Assembly (NCBI RefSeq): GCF_938030785.1
Contig: NZ_CALHIK010000063.1
Span: forward strand, 1 to 16,550
Reading direction: 5' to 3'
Source of the DNA: an uncultured Campylobacter sp.
GTDB taxonomy: Bacteria; Campylobacterota; Campylobacteria; Campylobacterales; Campylobacteraceae
Length of the DNA: 16,550 nucleotides
Shown: one piece after another, positions 1 through 6,840 of the stretch
How the letters are laid out: each line of letters opens with the position of its first letter
Numbering within the stretch: the first letter of the stretch is position 1
Program-made: the position numbers and the translations under genes
The notes under the pieces: model-generated
Databases searched by the model: none
Told to the model about the DNA's origin: nothing
What the model saw: the letters and a program-made list of their open reading frames with translations, nothing else

Positions 1-241
1 GAAATGATCGATTTTAGCAGAGAGCGGGGCGCTCGGCGAGAAATGATCAAATTTGCCCCGCCTATTTTGACTTGGACGTTTAGTTAAATTTTGATTTTAT
101 GTAAAAGACGAAGTCAAATTTAAAAGCGGCAAAGTAAATTTTCGCCGCTCAAATTTAGCCTATTTTGCCTCGCTTGCCTTTTGCCTACGCACAAATTTTA
201 AAATTTGCCGCATGTTTTAAAAAGATCGGCGTGCGTTTGAA

Positions 242-275
242 GGGCGGCTACGTGCTTAAAATAGCTGCGCCGCCC
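242..275 (+). terminator. Hairpin, possible plus-strand terminator
   Basis: GGGCGGC (242-248) pairs with GCCGCCC (269-275) around a 20-base loop. The plus strand continues with GTTTTAAT, a short T run. The loop is long for an intrinsic terminator and no plus-strand gene is visible upstream, so this may simply be part of the structured spacer. Confidence 0.25.
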
Positions 276-286
276 GTTTTAATAAA

Positions 287-314
287 GCTCTACTCCGCTT
301 CGGCGGAGCAGAGC
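287..314 (-). terminator. Candidate intrinsic terminator, minus strand
   Basis: On the minus strand GCTCTGCTCCGC, loop CGAA and GCGGAGTAGAGC form a 12-bp stem with one G-U wobble, followed by a T-rich tail (TTTATTAAAAC). Read on the plus strand the wobble becomes an A-C mismatch, although the loop then reads as a C(UUCG)G tetraloop. The pairing and tail favour a minus-strand terminator. No confident gene sits directly upstream of it. Confidence 0.45.
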
Positions 315-813
315 CTGTCTAAATTTTAAATTTACCCGCGCGTAGTCCATGCCAACGCACCGAGCGGTAAGAATGGGAAGCGGGATAGCTTTCGTTCGAG
401 TATCAAAACCCAAAGCGACGCCGCCTTTTGTGCGGGCTATGAATACGGCATGCATGAGATAGCAGAGCAAGCAGGCTCGATCGACGCGCTGCAAAATTTT
501 CGCGAAATTTTGCTGGTTGTCGCACGCGGTTTCATCCGCGTTGCTACAAAATTCTATCCCCAACCGCCGCGATCTTGTCCGCGTCCAAATAAAATTTCAC
601 GAAATTCCGTAGAATTTTACGCTGTGTATTCTGCAAACCGATCGGCGAATTTTTTCGGACGCGACCGAATTGCATGCGCAAATTCCGCCGTCAAATTATA
701 ACCTAGCGCAAATTTTACGGACTGAATCGCTAGCTAAATTTAAACCCACGCGGTTAAGCTCAGCAAGCCCGCCTGCTAAAATTTCGTTCGCGCAGAATTT
801 CATTTGGGTAACG

Positions 814-1921
814 TTAAAATTCCAGCCGAAACTCCGTCTCGCCCGGCTCGCTTCTGTACGAAATTTTAAGCCCGAGCTCGTCGCAGTATTTTTTCACGAT
901 AAAAAGCCCGATGCCAAAGCCGCCGTTGCGCTGATCAAAGCGGGTGTAAAGCTCGAAAATATGCGGCAAATTTTGCTGCGCAATGCCCGCGCCGCTGTTT
1001 TTAATGCTAAGCGAGCGCTCGCGCAGGCTCACCTCGACGCAGCCGAGCTCATCACAATATTTTATCGCGTTGCCAAGCAGATTGTCGATGATTTTTCGCA
1101 GCTTAAACTCATCCGCGCAAAAGACTACCGGGCGCAGATCGGCGCTTAAGCTTATGCACTTTTGCTCAGCAGAGACGCCGAAATACTCGATGCGGCTTTG
1201 CAGTAGCTCGCCTAAATTTACCTCTCGCCCGCTGCCGCTTTTGTTTAAGCTTAGCGCGGTTAGGTCCTCAAACAGCGCGTTTATCGTGTTTGCGCCCGCC
1301 TTGATATTGCCCAGATATTTTTTCGCATCGGTATCAAAAAGCTCGATACTCATCAAAATCACGCTAAGCGGGGTTTTTATCTCGTGCGTCGTGTCGCGGA
1401 TGAAGCCGTCAAGAAACTCGATCTTTTCGTAAAGCGGGCGCAGCGAAAGGCGGATGATAAAATACGCGATCAGCAAAATAAGCGCCAAAACAAGCGCGCT
1501 CGCGGCTAAAATTTTAAGCTTCAGCGCCGCTAGCTTACCCTCAAGCGCCTCAGTTTTGATCGCTACGTAGTACTCCGTGCCGTCCTTGGCGGTGAGATTA
1601 AACTGCTCGATCCTACTGACTCCCTCCATATACACGCGCGGCGCGTCATCCTTCGGCTCGAAATCCCGCGCGATCTCATCGCTGCTATTCAGATCCGCCG
1701 CGTATGCCTGCATAGCATCGAAATCGCTCTCGTTTAGGCGCCCGCCGCGCGCGAGCTTAGCCTCTAAGCCGTGCTTGAAATCCCTGATCGCAAAGGCATC
1801 GCGATCCGCGATAAAAAACTTCTCCCGCTCGTAAAATACGGCTGCTTACTAGCGCCAAAAACAGGACGCTGGTGAGCGTATAGAGTAAAAAAATCGGTAG
1901 AATTTGACGCATTTTGGACAC
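814..1921 (-). pseudogene. Sensor histidine kinase, frameshifted
   Basis: Membrane sensor kinase partner of the response regulator encoded just upstream. The likely start is GTG at 1921: it has AGGAG six bases ahead, overlapping the regulator's TAG, and an in-frame ATG follows at 1912. This frame gives 27 residues with a first membrane segment, then runs to a stop within about 50 codons. Skipping one base near 1840 (minus-strand AGCAGCCGTATTTTAC) continues the protein to TAA at 814, giving about 368 residues. The intact part shows membrane segment 2 (about 136-157), H-box with phospho-accepting His (THEIKTPLS, His about 179), N-box (IIDNLLGNAIKY), a G1 motif with Asn in place of Asp (KNSGAGI), F-box (HIFELYTRF) and G2 (GGFGIGLFIV). 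An internal ATG at 1713 could start a 299-residue protein that keeps membrane segment 2 but loses the first segment and much of the periplasmic sensor. It may be a true pseudogene or a base error. Confidence 0.85.
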
Positions 1922-1930
1922 GGCGCGCTC

Positions 1931-2593
1931 CTAGAGATATTTGTAGCCGAGCTTGGAAGCGTTTATGATGCGATCCTTACCCAAAATTTTTCGCAGCTCC
2001 GCGATATAAACGCGCAGGCTAAGCTCGCTCGGGCTCTCGTCGTAGTCCCACAGCGCGGCGAAAATTTCATCTTTGCTAAGGAATTTATCGCGGTTTTTTA
2101 GAAGCAGAGCAAGAAGCCGCGCCTGCTTTTGCGGCATCGGCACGAGCCTATCTGCATGATATAGCGCGCGCTGAGCCATATCGAAACTAAAACTTCCGCT
2201 GATATTTTCGCGCAGGGCGGCGTTGTGGATGAAGGTGCGCTTTAGTAGATTATCCGCGCGCAGAGCCAGCTCTTTTAGCTCGAAAGGCTTTTTGAGGTAG
2301 TCGTCGCAGCCGCTTCCAAAGCCGCTTTCGACGTCTTGCAGAGTATTTAGCGACGTCGTGAAAATGCACGGTGCTCCGCGCCCCGCCTCGCGCAGCTCGC
2401 GAAGCAGCGCAAAGCCGTTGCCGCCGATGATTTTGACGTCGAAGATCCACAGATCGAAGCTCTTTTCGTACGCTAAAGATAGCGCCTCGTCGTAGCTTTT
2501 GGTGCCGCTTACCTCGTGCCCCGCGCCGCGCATATAGGTGCACATCATATCTAGCAGCATCCCCTCGTCCTCGACGATCAAAACCCTTGCCAT
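1931..2593 (-). CDS. OmpR-family response regulator
   Basis: Cytoplasmic DNA-binding response regulator of 220 residues, the normal length for the OmpR/PhoB family. The receiver domain (about 1-115) has the acidic pair E8/D9, phospho-acceptor Asp52 (LWIFDVK), Thr80 and Lys102 in YLKKPF. The C-terminal winged helix ends in LRVYIAELRKILG and the usual GYKYL. The ATG at 2593 has AGGAGG about seven bases upstream. Its stop lies nine bases before the GTG of the sensor kinase, so the two form an operon, regulator first. The target genes are unknown; the DUF1104-type gene upstream is one candidate by position only. Confidence 0.93.
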   Translation of the reverse strand: MARVLIVEDEGMLLDMMCTYMRGAGHEVSGTKSYDEALSLAYEKSFDLWIFDVKIIGGNGFALLRELREAGRGAPCIFTTSLNTLQDVESGFGSGCDDYLKKPFELKELALRADNLLKRTFIHNAALRENISGSFSFDMAQRALYHADRLVPMPQKQARLLALLLKNRDKFLSKDEIFAALWDYDESPSELSLRVYIAELRKILGKDRIINASKLGYKYL

Positions 2594-2622
2594 AGCCCGC
2601 CTCCTTGCGTAGAATTTTTGAA

Positions 2623-2628
2623 ATTATA
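2623..2628 (-). promoter_or_regulatory. -10 box of the two-component operon
   Basis: TATAAT on the minus strand, about 30 bases before the regulator's ATG, leaving a leader of about 23 bases. No -35 box is evident, as is usual in Campylobacter. Confidence 0.6.
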
Positions 2629-2632
2629 CCCT

Positions 2633-2669
2633 GTGAAATTCCATGTAAAATTTAATTGCGAAATTTCAC
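2633..2669. promoter_or_regulatory. Inverted repeat upstream of the regulator promoter
   Basis: GTGAAATT (2633-2640) and AATTTCAC (2662-2669) are exact inverted copies with centres about 29 bp apart, immediately upstream of the -10 box. A regulator-binding site, possibly autoregulatory, is conceivable. The AATTT core is common in this genome, so chance is not excluded. Confidence 0.25.
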
Positions 2670-2767
2670 GGCAAAATTTTATCGCAGCGAAACAACGCGT
2701 CTTGGCTCAAAAGTATGCTTACTAAATTTAGGCTTATAAGATTGCTCGCCTAGTATTATTCGCACGG

Positions 2768-2815
2768 CGCGGCGCAAGAAACTAAAATTTTACGATATAA
2801 AATTTTCGCGCCGCG
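2768..2815. repeat. Large hairpin with nested AAAATTTT arms
   Basis: CGCGGCGC (2768-2775) pairs with GCGCCGCG (2808-2815). Inside, two AAAATTTT blocks separated by ACGATAT can also pair. There is no T tail on either strand, so it is not an obvious terminator. It could form a cruciform or act as a second transcription barrier before the regulator. Confidence 0.45.
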
Positions 2816-2904
2816 AAATTTTAAAATTTACAGGTAAAACACTGGGCTTTAAAATTCCGCCGCTACGAAATTCTAAAATTTTAAAATTCCTGCGCCGTGT
2901 TTCG

Positions 2905-2938
2905 ATAAAACAAAATTCCGCGTAAGTGCTGCGCGGAA
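2905..2938 (-). terminator. Intrinsic terminator of the DUF1104-type gene
   Basis: On the minus strand TTCCGCG, a 9-base loop and CGCGGAA are followed by TTTTGTTTT. The perfect 7-bp stem plus T tail begins about 25 bases after the stop at 2964. Confidence 0.75.
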
Positions 2939-2963
2939 CTACGTAGCTTGCGCGTAAGCGGCA

Positions 2964-3494
2964 CTACTGCGCCATAGGACACGGAGCGGCGCCCGCATTT
3001 TGATTGCACGGCATCTCGCCCCTTGGCGGCATTGCCAGACCCTCACCGTCGCCCATTCCTTTATGCGGCATATGGCCGCACTCTCCTGGAGCCGTCTGCG
3101 ATCTGTGCGGACTGAACCCGCGAGCGGGCCTTTTAAATTTGCCGAAATTACCGCGATCCTTAAGCTCGATATCCAGCCTATCTGCTTGCTCGACGCTTAG
3201 CTTGCCCGCCTGGACGTTATAGTTTTTTCTAAACTCGTCTAGGAATTTCTCGCGATCCTCGACGCTCATAGCGTCCAGTTTCTTTTTAAACTCCATCTTA
3301 AATCCGCGCTTAAGATCCCTTGCCTGCGCCCTTAGCTCGCCTGCGCGTTTATCGATCTCAAACGCCGCTTCGCTTAAGCTCTTGGCGTCGGCGCCCGCGA
3401 CTGCGGCATTGATCTGCTCGGGGCTGCTTGAGCTAAAATCTGCGGCGAACAGCACGCCCGCGACTAAAACGCTTGCTAAAACAATCTTTTTCAT
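2964..3494 (-). CDS. DUF1104-like periplasmic protein, Met/His/Cys-rich tail
   Basis: Exported protein of 176 residues. The start at 3494 is set by AAGGAGAG just upstream and by a typical signal peptide (MKKIVLASVLVAGVLFAA, cleavage near residue 18); a longer frame upstream would bury this signal. Residues about 40-115 are charged and helical (repeated K/R/E, FKKKLDAMSVEDREKFLDEF), which resembles the DUF1104 family of Campylobacter/Helicobacter; that assignment is from memory and moderate. The last 55 or so residues are rich in Gly, Pro, Met, His and Cys (ECGHMPHKGM, EMPCNQ, APCPMAQ), as in metal-binding tails. Function is unknown. The overall plan of signal peptide, charged helices and metal-like tail recalls Spy/CpxP/metal chaperones, which is only an analogy. 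It has its own promoter and terminator and lies upstream of the two-component pair on the same strand. Confidence 0.8.
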   Translation of the reverse strand: MKKIVLASVLVAGVLFAADFSSSSPEQINAAVAGADAKSLSEAAFEIDKRAGELRAQARDLKRGFKMEFKKKLDAMSVEDREKFLDEFRKNYNVQAGKLSVEQADRLDIELKDRGNFGKFKRPARGFSPHRSQTAPGECGHMPHKGMGDGEGLAMPPRGEMPCNQNAGAAPCPMAQ

Positions 3495-3521
3495 TCTCTC
3501 TCCTTTGTGAAAGTTAGCGTG

Positions 3522-3527
3522 ATTGTA
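3522..3527 (-). promoter_or_regulatory. -10 box of the DUF1104-type gene
   Basis: TACAAT on the minus strand with a T-rich stretch (CTTTTTCC) just upstream, typical of Campylobacter sigma70 promoters. It lies about 28 bases before the ATG. Confidence 0.55.
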
Positions 3528-3886
3528 GGAAAAAGTCGTGAAGAAAAAGTTAAATGAAGCTCGCGCTGCCAAAATAGCTCGGCGCTGTAAATTTAGAGTC
3601 TTGATTTAAATTTGAAAAATTTTGCGATGCTGCTGCGGCAAAAACAGGGCGTAATGCGTGCAAACGGAGTTAAATTTTAAAATTTAAGCGGGAAGGGGGC
3701 GCAGCGCATAAATTTAATACAAAATTTGCGCTGCATAGGTTGTATCAAAAGCCCGCCGTGCGTAAATTTAACGGCAGAGCGGGCGTATCTCGGCGCTACG
3801 GACGGCGAAATTTCGTCGCGTAAATTTAACCGCAGGGCTGCTAAATTTAGAGATTGCGGATGATTAAATTTCATCCGCAACGAAGC
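3528..3886. other. Palindrome-rich intergenic region
   Basis: About 360 bp without a supported gene. It is dense in small palindromes built around AAATTT: 3701-3734 (GCAGCGCA / TGCGCTGC type arms), 3751-3784 (GCCCG / CGGGC arms), CGAAATTTCG at 3806-3815, CTAAATTTAG at 3841-3850 and a 10-bp hairpin at 3854-3880. Two imperfect direct copies of a 23-base unit starting GCGTAAATTTAAC occur at 3760-3782 and 3818-3840. A minus-strand frame at 3677-3880 has no family signature and I do not call it. Confidence 0.5.
3854..3880 (-). terminator. Hairpin after sodC, probable terminator
   Basis: TTGCGGATGA and TCATCCGCAA form a perfect 10-bp stem with a 7-base loop, starting 6 bases after the sodC stop on the minus strand. 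The following bases (TCTCTAAATTT) are only weakly T-rich, so termination strength is uncertain. Confidence 0.55.
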
Positions 3887-4432
3887 CTATTTTATAACGC
3901 CGCAGACCATTCTAGCGCCACCGCCGCCGAGCGGCTTTGGATGGTCGCTGTGGTTATCGCCGCCTACGTGAACCATCAGCGAGTGGCCCTTTAGCTCATC
4001 TAGGCTCTTGATCTTCGGAGCTAGCACCGGATAGACCGCATTGCCCTCGACATCAACGAAAAGCGCAGGCAGATCGCCCTTGTGGCCGCTATCGTCCCAA
4101 GCAAACGAGTGCTTTTTGGTATCGCTTGGATCCCAGTGGCCGCCCGCTTTCATGCCTAAGCCCTTCTCATTTGCGCCGCAGTCGGCGTTTTGATGCACAT
4201 GAAAGCCGTGCGCGCCGCTAGCAAGACCCTTTAAATTCGGGAAAAATGCCACGCCGTAGTTCGTCTCGACCGCTACGACCTCGCCGACGGTTACGTTGCC
4301 CTTCTCGCCTAGCTGCTCCATAGTGATGACGAGGTGTTTACCAGTCTTAGGATCGAAATTTTGCATATCGCCGTGCTCGTGAGCGATCAAGGCGCTTGCG
4401 ACTAAAATTGATGAAATTAGAAATTTCTTCAT
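3887..4432 (-). CDS. sodC: Periplasmic Cu/Zn superoxide dismutase
   Basis: Converts superoxide to hydrogen peroxide and oxygen in the periplasm. The protein has 181 residues. The start at 4432 has AAAGGA six bases upstream and opens a signal peptide (MKKFLISSILVASALIA); the upstream in-frame ATG at 4474 lacks both. Family features are visible in order: GFHVHQ (copper His pair), ADCG (first disulfide Cys), GGHWDP, DSGHKGDLP (zinc His/Asp), SLMVHVGGDNHSD (copper His) and GGGGARMVCGVIK (second Cys). All expected metal ligands appear present. It lies 65 bp after modB on the same strand; a separate promoter is likely because a -10-like box sits in the gap. Confidence 0.96.
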   Translation of the reverse strand: MKKFLISSILVASALIAHEHGDMQNFDPKTGKHLVITMEQLGEKGNVTVGEVVAVETNYGVAFFPNLKGLASGAHGFHVHQNADCGANEKGLGMKAGGHWDPSDTKKHSFAWDDSGHKGDLPALFVDVEGNAVYPVLAPKIKSLDELKGHSLMVHVGGDNHSDHPKPLGGGGARMVCGVIK

Positions 4433-4463
4433 GAAAAATCCTTTAAAGTAAAATGAGAGTGCA

Positions 4464-4469
4464 ATTTTA
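4464..4469 (-). promoter_or_regulatory. Candidate -10 box of sodC
   Basis: TAAAAT on the minus strand, preceded by a T-rich stretch, about 32 bases before the sodC ATG. It falls in the modB-sodC gap, where no terminator is visible, so read-through from modB is also possible. Confidence 0.35.
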
Positions 4470-4497
4470 TCCAAAAATACTTAAAAAATAATTTTTC

Positions 4498-5166
4498 TTA
4501 TTTAGATAAATTTTGCTTTTTATCTAAAAGACTTATCGCGAAGAATAAAATCAAGCTAAAAATCACGAGCAAAACGCTTAAAATCAGCGCTCGCTCGTTT
4601 TCTCCGTCATACACGGCGTTGTAGATCGCAAGGCCTAGCGTGTCGGTTTTGCCCACGATGTTTCCGCCCAGCATCAGCGTGATACCTACTTCGCCAAGCC
4701 CGCGCGAGAGCGCTAAAATAAGCGCGGAGCCGAGCGTTTTAAGCGAGCTTGGAAGGATTACGAAGAGGAAAATTTGAGCTCTGTTTTTGCCCAAAATTTG
4801 CGCGGCTTCGATTAGGCTCTTCGGAAAGAGCTCAAAGCTCGCACACACGGGCTTTACAAACAGCGGCAGCCCCACCAAAAATGCGGCGATTACCAATGAA
4901 TAAAAGTTAAAAACAATGTCTAAATTTAACGCAGAGCCGATAAAACCGCTCTTTCCGAAGATGTAAAGAAGCAAAAATCCCGTCGCGATCGGCGGGAAGA
5001 TGAGCGGAAAAATCACTAAAATTTCGACGATCTTTTTAAATTTGGCTTTGCTGAAAGCCAAAAAATATGAAATTGCTAGCCCTATTGAAATCAGCAGCAA
5101 AAAGCTGCAAAATAGGGCCTTGGTGCTTAGTATCAGAGGGTGCGCGATCCAAGCTATGTCGCTCAT
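4498..5166 (-). CDS. modB: Molybdate-type ABC transporter permease
   Basis: Inner-membrane permease of 222 residues, the usual ModB length. About five hydrophobic segments are visible, for example around residues 12-34, 45-70 and 88-110 and near the C-terminus. The ATPase-docking EAA loop is clear (EAAQILGKNRAQIFLFVILP), and GLGEVGITLMLGGNI matches the ModB/CysTW family. Its ATG overlaps the TGA of modA (ATGA) once the modA frameshift is corrected, so the two are translationally coupled. No modC ATPase follows; the next gene is sodC. An ATPase encoded elsewhere would be needed. The substrate could be molybdate, tungstate or another oxyanion. Confidence 0.93.
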   Translation of the reverse strand: MSDIAWIAHPLILSTKALFCSFLLLISIGLAISYFLAFSKAKFKKIVEILVIFPLIFPPIATGFLLLYIFGKSGFIGSALNLDIVFNFYSLVIAAFLVGLPLFVKPVCASFELFPKSLIEAAQILGKNRAQIFLFVILPSSLKTLGSALILALSRGLGEVGITLMLGGNIVGKTDTLGLAIYNAVYDGENERALILSVLLVIFSLILFFAISLLDKKQNLSK

Positions 5167-5863
5167 TTAAGACCGAATTTTGAAAAAATCTCTTTTGAGC
5201 GATCCGATTTAAACTCTTCCATCACCTTTTCGCAAAGCGCCTCATCGCTGCACGCGCTAAGCCTTGCGATACCGATGAATGCGGGGCTATAGAGGCTCTC
5301 GTCAATGTAGATGATCGAGCCGAACTCATCTTTTTGGCGACCGCTTCGGTGCTGTTGATAAAGCCCGCCTGCACCTCGCCGTTGATGACGTAAGCGACTA
5401 CCTGCGGCACGCCCGCGACGGCTAAAATTTTATCTTTTACTCCGTCCATTTGGGCATTTTGTAAAAACTCGTTCGTTCTGATACCGTAAATCGCCTTTTT
5501 AGGATCGGGCATCGCGATTTTATCGAACTTTGCGATCTCCGATACGCCCTGTATTTTGATATTTTTCGGCGTCACCAAAACTAGCGTGCCGCGCCCGACG
5601 CGTTCAAATTTAGTGATATTTAGATCGCTTTTTTTCAAAAACGCCTCATCTCCCACGATGAATGAAATTTTATTCTCGCGCGATTGAATGACGAGCTGGC
5701 CAAGGTTGGCAAACGATCCCGCTACGTCCATGCCCTCTTTTTTCAAATTTTCGATCACGGCCGAGACGGGCTTTTTATATCCGCCGCCGGCCGCAATGAT
5801 CAGCTGATCCGCGCAGAACGAAACGCTTGCCGCAAGCGCTAAAATAAAAGCAATTTTTTTCAT
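5163..5863 (-). pseudogene. modA: ModA-type oxyanion-binding protein, frameshifted
   Basis: Periplasmic substrate-binding protein for the modB permease. The ATG at 5863 has AAAGGA upstream and a signal peptide (MKKIAFILALAASVSFCA). The first frame matches the family to about residue 179 (INSTEAVAKK), then drifts into an unrelated Ser/Arg-rich tail ending at 5222. One extra A in the five-A run (5331-5335, T on the plus strand) restores GCC AAA AAA GAT GAG and continues as DEFGSIIYIDESLYSPAFIG to a TGA at 5163, which overlaps the modB ATG. The repaired protein is 233 residues, a normal size. It is a divergent ModA: the first strand reads LIIAAGGGYKKP rather than the usual AAAS anion-binding motif, so the ligand is uncertain. 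The break may be a real lesion, a base error, or (less likely) programmed slippage at AAAAAG. Confidence 0.85.
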
Positions 5864-5890
5864 GAAAATCCTTTTTTTGAAATTTTAAGA

Positions 5891-5924
5891 ATTCTACAAA
5901 ATATACTCTTATTTATTAATAAAT
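5891..5924 (-). promoter_or_regulatory. modA promoter region with palindromic operator candidate
   Basis: A TAGAAT box (minus strand, 5891-5896) lies about 28 bases before the modA ATG. Upstream of it is a perfect 14-bp palindrome, ATTTATTAATAAAT (5911-5924). The position suits a repressor or activator such as a ModE-type regulator, but the sequence is not a ModE box that I recognise. Confidence 0.35.
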
Positions 5925-5979
5925 CGCGTTTTTATGCCTTGTTTTAGACTTCTGCGCCTTAAATTTAAAATTTAATATT

Positions 5980-6831
5980 TTAGATAAATTCTATCTTTCC
6001 GCCTAGATCGCACACGCCCTGATTCCAAACTGCCGAGCTTACGAGCACATCCGCGCCGGTAGCTGCAAACTCGGCGCAGTTATTTTTATTTATGCCGCCC
6101 GCAGCGCAAATTTTAATCTGCGGCGCCGTTTCATCTCGCCTCAAAACGCAGGCTCTAAGCTCGCTAGGGCTCATCTTATCGCACATTATCGCATCCGGCG
6201 CGTATTTTAAAAGCTCGCTAAATTCGAGTTCGCTCGCCACTTCGATCATGATCTTTCGCTCGGGCGCGCGCTCTTTAAATTTAGCGATCTGCGCGCAAAA
6301 CTCGCCAAAGCTCGCAAACGCGCGAATGTGGTTTGAAAAAAACAGGACGCTGTCGTGCAGCCCCAGGCGGTGCATCGTTCCGCCGCCCGCTATCAGCGCA
6401 TTTACGCAAAGCTCCTTCGCAAAAGGAAAGCTCTTGCGCGTCGCACCCAGCACGCAGCGCGGATTAGCCTCTCGCATCAGCGCAACCATCTCGTGCACGT
6501 AGGTCGAAATTTTACAGGAGTACTCAAACACGATCTGAACGATCTTCCAAGCTTTATGCAGGCTCTCAAAGCTCCCCTGCGCGCTAAAAATTTCATCCCC
6601 CGCGCAAAATGCGCTTCCCTCGCGCGCTAGCCGCCCCGTCTCGCAGCCGAGGCGCGCCGCCACTTCGCGCGCAATCTGCCCGCCGCTAAAGATCAGATCC
6701 TGCCTCGTTACGATCGAAAGCCGCGCGGGCGCATTTAGATCCACAAAGTCCTGCAAAAGCTCGGTCGTAAGGTCCAAAAACGCGCCGTCGCTTGCGATAA
6801 GATCGTCGATTTTACTCTGCGAAATAAACAT
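5980..6831 (-). CDS. modD: ModD, NadC-like molybdenum utilisation protein
   Basis: A 283-residue protein of the quinolinate phosphoribosyltransferase fold, assigned to the ModD subfamily found in molybdate-uptake loci. Visible signatures are DLTTELL near residue 20, RKSFPFAKELC followed by GGGTMHRLGLHDSVL and NHIRA in the middle, and AAGGINKNN...GADVLVSSAVW at the C-terminal barrel end. These correspond to the NadC phosphoribosyl and substrate sites, but the true ModD reaction is not established. Its AGGAG ribosome site overlaps the stop of the nitroreductase, only nine bases away. A 116-bp gap with a possible promoter separates it from modA. NadC itself is the main alternative; the mod context and divergent motifs argue for ModD. 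Confidence 0.87.
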   Translation of the reverse strand: MFISQSKIDDLIASDGAFLDLTTELLQDFVDLNAPARLSIVTRQDLIFSGGQIAREVAARLGCETGRLAREGSAFCAGDEIFSAQGSFESLHKAWKIVQIVFEYSCKISTYVHEMVALMREANPRCVLGATRKSFPFAKELCVNALIAGGGTMHRLGLHDSVLFFSNHIRAFASFGEFCAQIAKFKERAPERKIMIEVASELEFSELLKYAPDAIMCDKMSPSELRACVLRRDETAPQIKICAAGGINKNNCAEFAATGADVLVSSAVWNQGVCDLGGKIEFI

Positions 6832-6840
6832 ACGCTACTC

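Larger units (their letters stand above)
1..813. other. Region without a secure gene
   Basis: About 800 bases downstream of the sensor kinase with no recognisable protein in any frame. Short open frames exist on both strands (for example minus 279-563, 94 codons, and minus 544-675, 43 codons), but none has a family signature and none has a good ribosome site. The stretch holds a 9-base direct repeat (GAAATGATC at 1-9 and 40-48), hairpins at 125-149, 242-275 and 287-314, and a TATAAT box on the minus strand at 695-700. It may be decayed coding DNA, a small RNA locus or plain spacer. Confidence 0.5.
2594..2963. other. Intergenic region between DUF1104 gene and regulator
   Basis: A 370-bp AT-rich spacer with many AAATTT/AAAATTTT words and no open frame of interest. 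It contains the terminator of the DUF1104-type gene (2916-2938 plus tail), a large hairpin (2768-2815), an inverted repeat at 2633-2669 and the promoter of the two-component operon. Confidence 0.6.

Noticed and set aside
670..1149. Open frame on the plus strand opposite the kinase
   Set aside because: It is a shadow of the sensor kinase, whose H, N, F and G motifs are unmistakable on the minus strand.
3677..3880. 67-codon minus-strand open frame downstream of sodC
   Set aside because: It covers palindromes and direct repeats, has no ribosome site and no recognisable family.
6092..6502. 136-codon plus-strand open frame
   Set aside because: It is a shadow of modD.
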